From Rhizobium gallicum bv. gallicum R602sp (lineage in GTDB: Bacteria; Pseudomonadota; Alphaproteobacteria; Rhizobiales; Rhizobiaceae), in assembly GCF_000816845.1 (NCBI RefSeq), contig NZ_CP006877.1, positions 3,970,501 through 4,034,500 of the forward strand: 64,000 bases of DNA, in the 5' to 3' direction. The notes below the pieces were generated by a model. That model saw nothing but the letters and a program-made list of their open reading frames with translations. It was not told the origin of the DNA and did no database searches. Made by a program: the position numbers and the translations under genes. This document shows, one piece after another, positions 44,107 to 56,816 of this stretch (the first letter of the stretch is position 1; each line of letters begins with the position of its first letter).

Positions 44107-44864
44107 TCGAGCTTTCCAACATCGAAAAGCGCTTCGGTGATGCCATCATCCTAAAGGATATCAGCATCCGCATCCCCGAAGGCACCGTCACTGCCCTCGT
44201 GGGTCCCTCCGGCGGCGGCAAGAGCACGCTGCTTCGCTGCATCAACCTGCTTGAGATTCCGACAGCTGGTTCGATCCGGATTGGCGAAGAGACGCTGGAT
44301 TTTGTGCCGGGAAGGAGGCTTGGTTGGCAAGCGATCCAGAAGATCCGCCGCCAGACGGGCATGGTCTTCCAGAATTTCCAGCTCTTCCCACATCAAACCG
44401 CGATCGAAAACGTCATGGAAGGCTTAGTGACGGTCCTGAAATGGCCGAAAGAAAGGGCGCACGCCCGCGCTATGGAACTGCTCACCAAGGTCGACATGGC
44501 GCATAAGGCGGATGCCTGGCCCTCGACACTTTCCGGCGGCCAGCAGCAGCGCGTCGCGATCGCCCGTGCGTTGGCTCCGTCGCCGCGCGTCCTTCTCTGT
44601 GACGAGCCGACTTCGGCACTCGATCCCGAACTTTCGGCGGAAGTCGTCGATGTTCTCGGCCGGCTGGCCAGCGAAGGCACGACCATGGTCATGGCGACAC
44701 ATGATCTGCGGCTCGCCTCGAAGATCGCCCACAACGTCGTGTTTCTGGAAGCCGGAAACGTCGTCGAAACCGGCACGGCGAAGTCCATCTTCACGGCGCC
44801 GGAACGCGAGCGCACCAAACGCTTCATCTCGACGATCAACGCCGCACATACCTACGATATCTAG
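44103..44864 (+). CDS. Polar amino acid/cystine ABC transporter, ATP-binding protein
   Basis: The 253-residue ATPase has Walker A GPSGGGKST near residue 37, Q-loop GMVFQNFQLFPHQTAIENVM, signature LSGGQQQRVAIARAL, Walker B LLCDEPTSALDPEL and H-loop MATHDLRLAS. It fits the GlnQ/TcyN group. It completes the importer with the two upstream genes. The 468 bp downstream carry no recognised gene. Confidence 0.94.
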   Translation: MIELSNIEKRFGDAIILKDISIRIPEGTVTALVGPSGGGKSTLLRCINLLEIPTAGSIRIGEETLDFVPGRRLGWQAIQKIRRQTGMVFQNFQLFPHQTAIENVMEGLVTVLKWPKERAHARAMELLTKVDMAHKADAWPSTLSGGQQQRVAIARALAPSPRVLLCDEPTSALDPELSAEVVDVLGRLASEGTTMVMATHDLRLASKIAHNVVFLEAGNVVETGTAKSIFTAPERERTKRFISTINAAHTYDI

Positions 44865-45332
44865 ACTACGCCTAGGACCGGCTGACCCGTTTCACAATAT
44901 CGAGGATTGCGTGCGTTATCGTCGCTCGATCTCCGCGTTGGATTGGGTGATCTGTATCGTGGATGGATCGAGCACGTTCATCCATTCATCCATCCATTTC
45001 CACACAATAAGTCCGGTGGTCCGCGAGCCACTCATCACGTCCATGAATCGATGGCATCTGACCGATTCATAAGTGTCGTTGCACGCGTACTAGGCGGACC
45101 GGCGGCTCTGTGAAAAATAGCAGTCCCGGCACCACGCCCGATCAAGTTCGCTATTGAGGAACTAAAATCTAGGTAGTGAGGTATGGATGGCGAATCTTTT
45201 CCGGTCCCCAAACCCACGAAACCGTGATTACTTTCAGCTCTGTCCAGCAATAGCGGCCCTTATGCTTACTTGAATATTATGCACATCACGGGCGAAAAAG
45301 GTCTGAGTGATCTTTGACTTTGGGAGGACGCG
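44865..45332. other. 468-bp intergenic region after the amino acid importer
   Basis: No convincing gene, RNA or terminator is seen. A short imprecise tandem of TCCAT/CATC units (GTTCATCCATTCATCCATCC, about 44977-44996) is present. The base composition looks lower in GC than the neighbours. It should contain the promoter of the methyltransferase gene. Confidence 0.5.
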
Positions 45333-46139
45333 ATGACAGTTCCAACGCTGGATCGCGGGTTTGGCCGTGTGGCTTTCGGGGCCGATCCGTCCAATTATCA
45401 TGCTGCCCGCCCGCGCTATCCTGAAGAGACATGGCAGCTGTTGCGCGAGCGTTCTGACCTTGGACCCGGCATTGATATTCTGGAGATCGGCGCTGGTACT
45501 GGGCTTGCAACGGCAGAATTGCTGGCGCACAAGCCGCGGCTGCTGGCAGCGGTTGAACCTGACATGAGGCTGGCAGAGTTCCTGCGAACCTCGATCGCGG
45601 TTGACTGCCTGCAGGTGCTCGCGCTGCCCTTTGAAGACGTAAACCTGGAGCCTGCCTCGTTCGACCTGGTTGCAAGTGCGACGGCGTTTCACTGGCTGGA
45701 CGCTGCGCCTGCTCTGAAACGAATTCATGGATTGCTGCGACCAGGCGGGGCCGTCGCCCTTTGGTGGAACGTCTTTGGCGATGAAAGTCGGCCCGATCCC
45801 TTTCATGATGCCACCAGGCATTTGTTTGTAGGCCATCGTGCCAGCCTGTCAGCGGGTGGGCCCGACAGTTCTCCTTATGCGCTTGATGGGGATGCACGAA
45901 TTCGGGAGATCACAGATGCTGGGTTCATACCCGATCCTCCTGAATTTATCCGCTGGACATTGAGGCTTGATGCGTCCGGCGTACGCAGCCTTTATGCCAC
46001 GTACTCTAATGTTTCCGCCCTTGCGCCTACAGAGCGGGCCCATCTGCTCGATGCCTTGGCCGAAATTGTTAAGGGGCAGTTTGCGGGCCGCGTAGATCGC
46101 AACATGACAACTGCAATCTATACCGCCCGGCCCGCTTAG
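45333..46139 (+). CDS. Class I SAM-dependent methyltransferase
   Basis: The 268-residue protein has the SAM-binding motif I ILEIGAGTGLATAELLAHKP near residue 49, the acidic motif AAVEPDMRLAEFL, motif II-like SFDLVASATAFHWLDAAPAL and HGLLRPGGAVALWW. The FGADPSNYHAARPRYPEETW start is shared by a group of small-molecule methyltransferases of unknown substrate. GGGAGG lies 6 bases before the ATG. It is a lone gene flanked by a noncoding stretch, so the role is open. Confidence 0.88.
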   Translation: MTVPTLDRGFGRVAFGADPSNYHAARPRYPEETWQLLRERSDLGPGIDILEIGAGTGLATAELLAHKPRLLAAVEPDMRLAEFLRTSIAVDCLQVLALPFEDVNLEPASFDLVASATAFHWLDAAPALKRIHGLLRPGGAVALWWNVFGDESRPDPFHDATRHLFVGHRASLSAGGPDSSPYALDGDARIREITDAGFIPDPPEFIRWTLRLDASGVRSLYATYSNVSALAPTERAHLLDALAEIVKGQFAGRVDRNMTTAIYTARPA

Positions 46140-46315
46140 CTCCAGACAAGCGCTGCCGGTTGGGACGCTTTTCCGGGATGAAAAGATAGGATTTCGTGCG
46201 ATCCAGCTCCGACGGCTCAAACGCTTGCCCGCTAGAGGGCCGCCCCGAGAATGACTTTTCGGCTACGGTTTTAAGCGTCAGACTTCACCACTCGGCCCCG
46301 CGCCACGGCACTCGT

Positions 46316-46876
46316 TTACTTCGAGCGCGCCGCTTTCAGCGCATTGCCCCACCAGGCCAGCTGATCGAGCTGCTTGCCGGCGGCATCGACAAGGTGCTGG
46401 TAGTCGTTGAGACTTTTACCTTCCCTGGCAACACCGATATATTCGGGCAGAGAAATATGGACGCCCGTCTTCACCGAAGCCGCGCCCATTTCTACGAAGA
46501 TCACGCGAAGCTGTTCGACGGCACGCGCAGCACCGACACCGCCATACCCAACGAAGGCAACCGGTTTGTGGATGAATTCACCGAGGTCGATGGCATTCTT
46601 GAGCACGGCCGTCGGGCCGTGATTGTATTCGGCAACGGTGAAGATAAAGGCGTCGAACTCGCGCAGCTTCTTCTTCCAGCGCTCCGCCGTCTCGCTCTCA
46701 GCTTCCAGCGCACGTGCTTCACCGAAGAATGCCATGGGGTAGTCGAGGAGATCGAGCACCTCGACCTCAAATTCCGGCCGCCGCCCGGCAATCTCGGCAA
46801 TCCACTTCGCCGGATGATCGGCAAAGCGGCCGATGCGTGTGCTTCCGACGATTACTGCAATCTTGAGGTTGTTCAT
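46316..46876 (-). CDS. NADPH-dependent FMN reductase family protein
   Basis: The 186-residue flavodoxin-like protein has the FMN phosphate loop IVGSTRIGRFADHPAKW near residue 9, the segment VAEYNHGPTAVLKNAIDLGE and KPVAFVGYGGVGAARAVEQL, as in YieF/ChrR/ArsH-type quinone or FMN reductases. It is probably a soluble oxidoreductase in oxidative defence. It lies between the methyltransferase and pyc with its own promoter region shared with neither. Confidence 0.9.
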   Translation of the reverse strand: MNNLKIAVIVGSTRIGRFADHPAKWIAEIAGRRPEFEVEVLDLLDYPMAFFGEARALEAESETAERWKKKLREFDAFIFTVAEYNHGPTAVLKNAIDLGEFIHKPVAFVGYGGVGAARAVEQLRVIFVEMGAASVKTGVHISLPEYIGVAREGKSLNDYQHLVDAAGKQLDQLAWWGNALKAARSK

Positions 46877-46904
46877 TTTCGGCCTTTCCTGTCCATTACA
46901 CGAA

Positions 46905-46926
46905 AGGGCGGCCCAGGGGCCGCCCT
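46905..46926 (-). terminator. Terminator of pyc
   Basis: A 10-bp perfect stem (46905-46914 with 46917-46926) with a 2-base loop is followed on the minus strand by TTTCG. It sits between pyc and the FMN reductase gene. Confidence 0.75.
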
Positions 46927-46943
46927 AGCCTTTCGGCTTCCGG

Positions 46944-50408
<3,465 letters not shown>

Positions 50409-50537
50409 TGCGCTCTCCTCACGGCATCGAAACGGGCAATGCTGCACCCGCGAAGAAAATTCTTAACGCGCCGTTACAGAAAGTTCAATTTCCCTTGCGA
50501 AATAGAATTTCCCAAATGCGAGGGGTCGCGGGCTAAA

Positions 50538-51278
50538 TTAGATAACGAGCCCGTGCCGGAAAGCCAGCGCCACCGCCTGCTGGCGGTTCTTGGCCTTCAG
50601 CTTGTCCTGCAGCCCATTCATATACCAATCGACCGTGTGGTTCGATATGCTGAGCACCTTGCTGATCTCCATCGAGGTCAGGCCGTCGGCTAAATAGTGC
50701 AGGATTTCGAGCTCGCGGCGCGTCAGCGGCATTTTGAGCAACGAAGCGCTTTCGAGTGCCTTCGCTTCGCCCTTGAGATCAAGCAGCCGCCAGAACGCTT
50801 TGCGGGCAACAGTTTCGAACAATGACATCTCCACCGGCGACAATTCGACAGGCTCGCCGCCGACGCTCAAGTTTCCGAGCACGCCGCTCTTGCCGTGAAT
50901 GGGGAAGATGTAACCGTCGCGCAGGCCGTGGGCATCGGCATCCCTCATCATCTGTTCCATTCGCCGCTGGTGCGGATCGCGGCGGTAGGCGGCTAGGCTT
51001 TCCTTCCATCGAAATGGCCTTTGCGCCTGCGCCAGATACCGGACTGTTGGATCTATGAGGACATATTTTTTTGCAACATATGTTTGCGGCCACTTCTCGG
51101 GCCAATGCCCGGCAAGTACGAGACCCCAGGGATCTTGGCTCTGCTTCAAATGACGCAGCAATCCATAATATTCGAAGCCATAGGAATGAACGATCCGCCG
51201 AAGTTCCTCAACGACGGTTTCGGGCTTCGTGCATTCCTCTATGACGACGAGCAATTGAACCAAAGAATGAATATTCAC
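50538..51278 (-). CDS. LuxR-family regulator with conserved autoinducer-binding residues
   Basis: The 246-residue protein has an N-terminal autoinducer-binding domain and a C-terminal LuxR helix-turn-helix (LTRRELEILHYLADGLTSME, then SKVLSISNHTVDWYMNGLQD). The lactone-binding residues of TraR (Trp57, Tyr61, Asp70, Pro71, Trp85) appear at Trp63, Tyr67, Asp76, Pro77 and Trp91 with a constant offset of six. A GTG at 51278 preceded by AAGGGG is the chosen start; a GTG at 51332 adds 18 residues. No luxI-type synthase lies in the window, so it may be a solo receptor. Confidence 0.85.
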   Translation of the reverse strand: MNIHSLVQLLVVIEECTKPETVVEELRRIVHSYGFEYYGLLRHLKQSQDPWGLVLAGHWPEKWPQTYVAKKYVLIDPTVRYLAQAQRPFRWKESLAAYRRDPHQRRMEQMMRDADAHGLRDGYIFPIHGKSGVLGNLSVGGEPVELSPVEMSLFETVARKAFWRLLDLKGEAKALESASLLKMPLTRRELEILHYLADGLTSMEISKVLSISNHTVDWYMNGLQDKLKAKNRQQAVALAFRHGLVI

Positions 51279-51583
51279 AAAAAGCCCCTTGCCCGGCAAT
51301 GGGCGATCGGTGAAGTCCGTCGACCGAACCACCTGAACGCGGCAACGACGGTCTTCAATTAAAAAACTGGCTTCATATAAAGTTTATGGATTGCTAAAGC
51401 TTGGTTTAAATACAAGTGGAAATTGTTGCACTCCCCGATCGGTTGAGCAGCTTTGCGCTGCGGTTATCCTGTCGCATCTTGCAAAAACACGTCACCTGAA
51501 TGCGCCGTTAATCGTCGGTTCAGGTGTCTTTTCATAGCATCGCGCCATCCCGTTCTTTGCAGATGCACACAAGAGGTACCGCC

Positions 51584-53347
51584 GTGTCATTATTCAAGGT
51601 CTATGCAAGAGCTTTGCGCTACCTTGGCGCCTACAAGCTCCGCGTATCCCTGGTGGTCGTAGCAAACATTGTTCTGGCTGCGATCACGATTGCGGAGCCT
51701 GTTCTGTTTGGTCGCATCATCGATGCCATTTCAGGCAATGGCGAGGTCAAGCCCATTCTGTTCATGTGGGCCGGATTTGCCGTCTTCAATACGATCGCCT
51801 TCGTTCTAGTCGCCCGCGAGGCGGACAGGCTGGCCCATGGCCGGCGCGCGACTTTGCTGACGGAAGCATTTGGCCGCATCATCTCGATGCCGCTCTCCTG
51901 GCATCACCAGCGCGGCACGTCGAACGCGTTGCACACGCTGCTGCGCGCTTGCGAAACGCTCTTCGGCCTCTGGCTCGAATTCATGCGTAACCATCTCTCG
52001 ACCGCCGTCGCCATTGCGCTTCTGGTGCCGACTGCCATGGCCATGGACTTGAGATTGTCCGGCGTGCTGGTCGTGCTTGGTCTTGCCTACTGGCTCATCG
52101 GCCGTCTGGTCATGAGCCGCACGAAGGACGGACAGGCTTCGGTCGAGAACCACTATCACACCGTTTTCTCGCATGTGAGCGACTCGATCAGCAACGTTTC
52201 GGTACTGCACAGCTACAACCGCATCGAAGCGGAAACCAAAGCGCTCAAGGGCTTTGCCGACCGTCTGCTGCAGGCTCAGTACCCGGTCCTCGACTGGTGG
52301 GCCCTTGCCGGTGCTTTGAACCGAATGGCATCGACCATCGCCATGATGATCATCCTTGTGATCGGCACGCTTCTGGTGCAGGCCGGCGAACTGCGGATCG
52401 GTGACGTCATCGCCTTCATCGGCTTTGCAAACCTTTTGATCTCGCGCCTCGACCAGATGCGCCAGTTCGCTACGCAGATTTTCGAAGCCCGCGCGAAGCT
52501 TGAAGACTTCTATACACTCGAAGATTCTGTTCGCGAGCGCGAAGAACCGGCGGGCAACGCCGACATCAAGGATGTCAAGGGCGAAGTCGAATTCCGCGAC
52601 GTATCCTTCGGCTTCGGCAACTCGTCGCAGGGCCTGCACAATGTCTCCTTCTCGGTGAAGGCTGGCCAGACAGTCGCGATCGTAGGCCCGACAGGTGCGG
52701 GTAAGACGACGCTCGTCAATCTGCTGCAGCGCGTCTACGATCCAGACAGCGGCCAGATCCTGGTGGATAGCCACGACATCACCAAGGTCACCCGCAGATC
52801 GCTGCGCCGTTATATCGCCACCGTGTTCCAGGATGCGGGTCTGCTGAACCGTTCGATCAGCGACAATATCCGCCTTGGCCGCGAAGGTGCCAGCGAAGAA
52901 GAGATGCGCCGTGCTGCCGAAGCGGCAGCCGCGGCCGACTTCATCGAAACGCGCGAGGAACAGTATGACACGCATGTCGGCGAACGTGGCAACAGGCTCT
53001 CGGGCGGGGAGCGCCAGCGCGTAGCCATCGCCCGCGCCATCCTCAAGGATGCACCGATCCTGGTTCTCGACGAGGCGACCAGCGCGCTGGACGTGGAGAC
53101 CGAGAATCGCGTGAAGGCTGCGATCGACAACCTTCGCCAGAACCGCACCACCTTCATCATCGCGCACCGCCTCTCGACGGTTCGTGAGGCAGACAAGGTG
53201 CTCTTCCTCGACAATGGCCGGATCGTCGAACAGGGCAGTTTCGATGAACTCAGCCACAGCAACGGCCGCTTTGCAGCGCTGCTTCGCGCCAGCGGTATCC
53301 TGACGGACGAGGAAGTCCGCAAGGCTCATACGACCGAAGCCGCTTAA
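51584..53347 (+). CDS. ndvA: Cyclic beta-1,2-glucan ABC exporter NdvA/ChvA
   Basis: The 587-residue inner-membrane protein fuses six helices (residues about 20-310) to an ABC domain: Walker A GPTGAGKTTLVNLLQRVYDP, signature RLSGGERQRVAIARAI, Walker B LVLDEATSALD and H-loop AHRLSTVREAD. It moves cyclic beta-1,2-glucan to the periplasm. The start MSLFKVYARALRYLG matches NdvA starts; it is GTG at 51584 with AGAGGT 7 bases upstream. ndvB lies 5 kb away on the other strand with opgC. Confidence 0.95.
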   Translation: MSLFKVYARALRYLGAYKLRVSLVVVANIVLAAITIAEPVLFGRIIDAISGNGEVKPILFMWAGFAVFNTIAFVLVAREADRLAHGRRATLLTEAFGRIISMPLSWHHQRGTSNALHTLLRACETLFGLWLEFMRNHLSTAVAIALLVPTAMAMDLRLSGVLVVLGLAYWLIGRLVMSRTKDGQASVENHYHTVFSHVSDSISNVSVLHSYNRIEAETKALKGFADRLLQAQYPVLDWWALAGALNRMASTIAMMIILVIGTLLVQAGELRIGDVIAFIGFANLLISRLDQMRQFATQIFEARAKLEDFYTLEDSVREREEPAGNADIKDVKGEVEFRDVSFGFGNSSQGLHNVSFSVKAGQTVAIVGPTGAGKTTLVNLLQRVYDPDSGQILVDSHDITKVTRRSLRRYIATVFQDAGLLNRSISDNIRLGREGASEEEMRRAAEAAAAADFIETREEQYDTHVGERGNRLSGGERQRVAIARAILKDAPILVLDEATSALDVETENRVKAAIDNLRQNRTTFIIAHRLSTVREADKVLFLDNGRIVEQGSFDELSHSNGRFAALLRASGILTDEEVRKAHTTEAA

Positions 53348-53370
53348 CCAGCTTCGAGAATCGAAATTGC

Positions 53371-53401
53371 AAGGCCGGAGGGAAACTTCCGGCCTTTTTT
53401 T
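53371..53401 (+). terminator. Terminator of ndvA
   Basis: A 9-bp stem (53371-53379 with 53388-53396) is followed by seven T. Confidence 0.9.
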
Positions 53402-53850
53402 CGGGTTAGAAATTCGGGATGCGCTGCAAGTGAGATCGTTGCCGGAATGCACCCAAGACCGTATATCCGAGTTCGTGCCTGAGGTGGCTCGCCCTGCACT
53501 GGTCTTCCGAGGGTTGCTCGGATAGGCGGTAGCCAACCCGCGCATCAGAGCTTGATCAACGACGTCCTTGAGTTCCGCCTCCACCGATGCGCGACTATCA
53601 TCCTCGGCCGTTCGTTCGAGCGGGTGGTTATCTGCGCCAAAATCATTGACAGCGGACATTAGAGCGGTGTCCCGCTTCCATATTGACTGAGCTGCCTTTT
53701 GCAGTGCCGAGCACTGGAGGACATGACGGGGGATGCCAACTATACCCCTACGGCCGCCGTCCTACGCCTCGCGCCACCTCTTGCCAGGGGTGTTTCCCGG
53801 ACGCGCGGCATGTAAACTGATAGCCATCTAAGCCGAGGGAGGTAACGCCG
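53402..53850. other. 449-bp stretch with a doubtful minus-strand frame
   Basis: A minus-strand frame opens at 53659 (MSAVNDFGADNHPLERTAED) and runs without a stop far into the antisense of ndvA, so its own 3' end is missing. The first 80 codons may be the relic of a small gene. Nothing else is recognised here. Confidence 0.4.
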
Positions 53851-54189
53851 ATGTCCCGATTTCTTGCCGTTTACACTATGAAGCCCGAAGACCTCGCATC
53901 GTTTCGAAGCCTGCCTAAAGCCCAGCAGGATGCAGTTGATGCTGTGGGCATACCACAGTGGGCGGCGTGGGAGGAACGTAATGCTGCGTTCATCCTTGAT
54001 CGCGGTGGTATGGTGGGCAAGACAACTCGTGTGACAAAGGACGGGGTGGCCGAAGCCGGGAATCCATTCTGCGGCTATCTGGTAGTCGAAGCGGAAACCG
54101 CTGATGCCGCCGCACGGATGTTCCAGGACCATCCGCACCTCACAGTGTTTCCTGGTGACGGCGTAGATATCATGCCTTTTCTAACTTGA
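53851..54189 (+). CDS. YCII-related small protein
   Basis: The 112-residue protein reads MSRFLAVYTMKPEDLASFRS and ends with CGYLVVEAETADAAARMFQD and HPHLTVFPGDGVDIMPFLT. The last part, a strand followed by AADAAAR and HPHL, is typical of YCII/DGPF-type ferredoxin-like folds. Function is unknown. GGGAGG lies upstream of the ATG. Its 3' end abuts an IS66 relic on the other strand. Confidence 0.75.
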   Translation: MSRFLAVYTMKPEDLASFRSLPKAQQDAVDAVGIPQWAAWEERNAAFILDRGGMVGKTTRVTKDGVAEAGNPFCGYLVVEAETADAAARMFQDHPHLTVFPGDGVDIMPFLT

Positions 54190-54626
54190 ACTCCTTGAGG
54201 ATGAGGCGGATGCTCCTGCCGGGAACAGGATTACCCGGCCGCGCGCGATCAATCGCGGCCCCCTTCCTCAGCATCTTCCCGGTGTCGAAGAGATCATCGA
54301 GCTGGAAAGCCGTCTCGACAACCATTGCCGCGAACTCCATGGCATCCTGCAGCTCAGGGCAAGCTGGTTTTGACCTGTCGCGCCAGTGTTCGCCAGGACG
54401 AAAGATGGTTGGCCTTCAGAGCGTGGCGTTCCGCTCCTTCGTTCACAGTCACGCCCGGACGCAAGCTCTCTGACACGATCTGCGCCTTGACCTCGTCCGG
54501 CCAACGGCGATGAGCCTCACGTTCGTGAAGCGTCGCCCGTGCCAGAGCAACGCTCGGTCTGGGTCCAGCCGAGGGCACTACGCTTATTCCTGATCGCAGG
54601 CCTGAAATCGCGTGAGATCTGATCAT
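54170..54626 (-). pseudogene. Relic of an IS66-type transposase accessory gene (TnpA)
   Basis: Residues HRRWPDEVKAQIVSESLRPG and VTVNEGAERHALKANHLSSW match the IS66 TnpA DNA-binding start. The frame stops at TSLP* and continues one frame over with ELQDAMEFAAMVVE, fitting a small deletion at a once continuous LPAPE sequence. The rest (FQLDDLFDTGKMLRKGAAID) runs to a stop at 54170, overlapping the neighbouring gene's 3' end. No tnpB or tnpC was seen nearby, so the element is dead. Confidence 0.7.
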
Positions 54627-54678
54627 CCAGCGTCTCCTGTGGGGCTTACCGTTCAGGAGGGTTTTTCAATGCGCTTCT

Positions 54679-54727
54679 TACCGATCGGGAAGTCCTTCGG
54701 CAGGGATAAAACGTACCGATCGGGAAG
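54679..54727. repeat. 14-bp direct repeats downstream of the IS66 relic
   Basis: TACCGATCGGGAAG occurs at 54679-54692 and 54714-54727, period 35 bp, in a stretch without a gene (54627-54874). The copies may be IS remnants or a binding site. Confidence 0.55.
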
Positions 54728-54874
54728 CTTTGCCGTGCAAAGCAGTGCGACCTTCGGCCTTGTTTGGACTTTGTTCAGTGACGGCTGACGAACTGGGAAA
54801 CGAAATAGGCTGAGTAACCTCAGACGGGTCTCATTGCCCTGATGCTGTGACAGCTGCGGCGGTGGTTTATCGGG

Positions 54875-55198
54875 TCAGAGGCGACGTCGACTTCTGCCTT
54901 GCCGCGCGCGGCTTTCGGATAAAGCGCGCAACTGATGTCTCTCTACTAGAGCGGCTTGAACCGCAGCCTGGAAGGACAAGACGCGCTCCCGGATCTTCTC
55001 CTCGCGCAAGCCACATCGCGCAAGCTCGTCCGCCAGCAAACGGCACTCGGCTTTCCAGAACGCGACCGCCGGTTCTCCATGCAAATCATCAAGCGTCGCG
55101 GCGCAGCGTTCGATATCGCCGGGCTGGGGGATGCTTGGAAATATCACGATTTCGCTTGCGGTCAGCGCGGCGAGAGGGGTGTCGAAAGAAGATGCCAT
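54875..55198 (-). CDS. DUF6074 family small protein
   Basis: The 107-residue protein has the rhizobial DUF6074 pattern: a hydrophobic FPSIP start, DIERCAATLDDLHGEPAVAF, WKAECRLLADELARCGL and IRERVLSFQAAVQAALVERH. No function is known. ATG at 55198 is used, but METWIDS at 55219 in the same frame is an equal choice; neither has a clear ribosome site. It lies in a small accessory patch between ndvA and the MFS gene. Confidence 0.75.
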   Translation of the reverse strand: MASSFDTPLAALTASEIVIFPSIPQPGDIERCAATLDDLHGEPAVAFWKAECRLLADELARCGLREEKIRERVLSFQAAVQAALVERHQLRALSESRARQGRSRRRL

Positions 55199-55305
55199 CG
55201 AATCAATCCATGTTTCCATCAGACTGTTAGGCTTGTGTTGGTTAACGTTTACCTTCTCTCGCGGAATAATGCCGTTGGTGACCGACTGAACGGACCTAAA
55301 GCCAC

Positions 55306-55334
55306 AGTCCCAGCAGCCGGGTTCTGCTGGGACT
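55306..55334 (-). terminator. Hairpin after the MFS transporter gene
   Basis: An 11-bp perfect stem (55306-55316 with 55324-55334) with a 7-base loop lies 14 bp beyond the MFS stop. The T-run is poor, so termination is likely but not certain. Confidence 0.6.
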
Positions 55335-55347
55335 TTGGCTTGCGTTG

Positions 55348-56661
55348 TTAGGATTGCGCGCGCTGTTGCACAGTTCCGCTCTCTTCGGAAGAAATCTGTG
55401 TACGCGACATCACGCGTCCGACCACGAGCACAAGCAGCGCGGCGGCAGCCAGGCACGCGGCAAGAAAGAACATCGGCGCAATCGTGCTTCCCGTACTGTC
55501 CTTGATCCAGGGCACGACGTTCTGGGCGACAAAGCCGCCGAGATTGCCGACGGAGTTGATTGCGGCGAGCCCGGCCGCCGCACCAGCGCCTCTCAGAAAG
55601 CGTGACGGCAGGCTCCAGAAAACCGGCTGGCCGGCGAAGATGCCCGCTGCAGCGATGCAGAGAAATGCGAACTGGACACCATGGTCCGGAATAACAGCAG
55701 AAAGGACAAGGCATATGGCGCCCAGCATTGCCGGAATAACGATATAAGGCGTCTTCGAAGCTGCCCTGTCTGCCATCGACGGGACGATGTAAAGCGCCAC
55801 CGCCACGAGGACCCAGGGTATGATGTTCAGAAAGCCGTTGGCCGTATTGCTGACGCCGAATTCCTTGACGATGGTCGGGAGCCAATAGCTGAGGCCGTAG
55901 GCTGCAAGAGGAAAGCCGACGTAGCACAGTGCCATCAGAAGTACCTTCGGATTGATGAGCGCCTTGAAGCCATTCTCCGCGTTCTTGTCCATGTCTGCAT
56001 TTTCCGCCTCAATCCTGCGTTTGAGCCAGCTCTTCTCCGCATCGCTCAGGAAGTTCGCATCCTCTGGGCGATCCGACAGGTAAAGCAGCGTGACCACGCC
56101 TGCCACGACGGCGGGAATACCCGTCGCGATGAACACCCATTGCCAGCCGGCGATGCCATAAAGCCCGTCGAGATCGAGCAGCATGCCGCCCAGCGGCGCG
56201 CCGACGGCATTGGCAAGGGCGCTGAAGATCATGAACAGTCCGACCATCGTGCCGCGATAGGCGGACGGATACCAAAGTGTCAGCAGATAAAGGACGCCTG
56301 GAAAGAAACCGGCTTCGCAGGCGCCAAGAAGAAAGCGGAGAATGTAGAACATCGTCGCATTCTGCGTGTAGGCCAGGGCAATCGTAACTGCGCCCCACGA
56401 GAGCAAAATCCGCGCAAACCATTTGCTGGCTCCGTACCGCTCGAGCAGCAGATTGCTCGGGACTTCAAACAGGAAATAACCGATGAAGAAGAGCGAGGCG
56501 CCGAGGCCGTAGGCATATTCGCTCATGCCAAGCGCTCCGACCATTTCCAGCTTGGCGAAGCTGACATTTTGGCGATCGATGTAGGCGATGAGATAAAGAA
56601 TGCCTAAGAACGGCATGAGCCGCCACGTGATTTTGGCGATCAGTTGCTTTTCGTCGACCAT
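55348..56661 (-). CDS. MFS transporter, anion:cation symporter (ACS) family
   Basis: The 437-residue protein has 12 helices. Helix 1 reads MPFLGILYLIAYIDRQNVSFAKL (cited as two blocks: MPFLGILYLIAYIDR and QNVSFAKLEM), the signature start of ACS carriers, followed by GYFLFEVPSNLLLERYGASK and RFLLGACEAGFFPGVLYLLT. Such carriers import organic anions such as tartrate, phthalate or glucarate; the substrate here is unknown. ATG at 56661 has GAGGAG upstream. It stands 155 bp downstream of opgC and is a separate transcript. Confidence 0.9.
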   Translation of the reverse strand: MVDEKQLIAKITWRLMPFLGILYLIAYIDRQNVSFAKLEMVGALGMSEYAYGLGASLFFIGYFLFEVPSNLLLERYGASKWFARILLSWGAVTIALAYTQNATMFYILRFLLGACEAGFFPGVLYLLTLWYPSAYRGTMVGLFMIFSALANAVGAPLGGMLLDLDGLYGIAGWQWVFIATGIPAVVAGVVTLLYLSDRPEDANFLSDAEKSWLKRRIEAENADMDKNAENGFKALINPKVLLMALCYVGFPLAAYGLSYWLPTIVKEFGVSNTANGFLNIIPWVLVAVALYIVPSMADRAASKTPYIVIPAMLGAICLVLSAVIPDHGVQFAFLCIAAAGIFAGQPVFWSLPSRFLRGAGAAAGLAAINSVGNLGGFVAQNVVPWIKDSTGSTIAPMFFLAACLAAAALLVLVVGRVMSRTQISSEESGTVQQRAQS

Positions 56662-56762
56662 GAGTTTCTCCTCGGGCAATTGCATCTGGGCGGGAATAGA
56701 TACGGCAGGCTCGCCATCATCAATTGCCGGCCGGTGGCCGAACTGCAGGCGAAAGCCGATTG

Positions 56763-56800
56763 ATCAAAACCGGCTGGCGGTGTCGCCAGCCGGTTTTGAT
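56763..56800 (-). terminator. Terminator of opgC
   Basis: A 17-bp perfect inverted repeat (56763-56779 with 56784-56800) with a 4-base loop; the minus-strand 3' arm ends in TTTTGAT. Confidence 0.8.
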
Positions 56801-56816
56801 ATCGCATAAGAGAGAG

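Noticed and set aside
44977..45000. TCCAT-type tandem as a CRISPR or VNTR
   Set aside because: The units are only 4-5 bp, imperfect and few; there are no spacers.
51806..53659. Minus-strand frame of 617 codons antisense to ndvA
   Set aside because: ndvA has full ABC motifs on the other strand. Only the first part, beyond the ndvA terminator, could be a gene relic.
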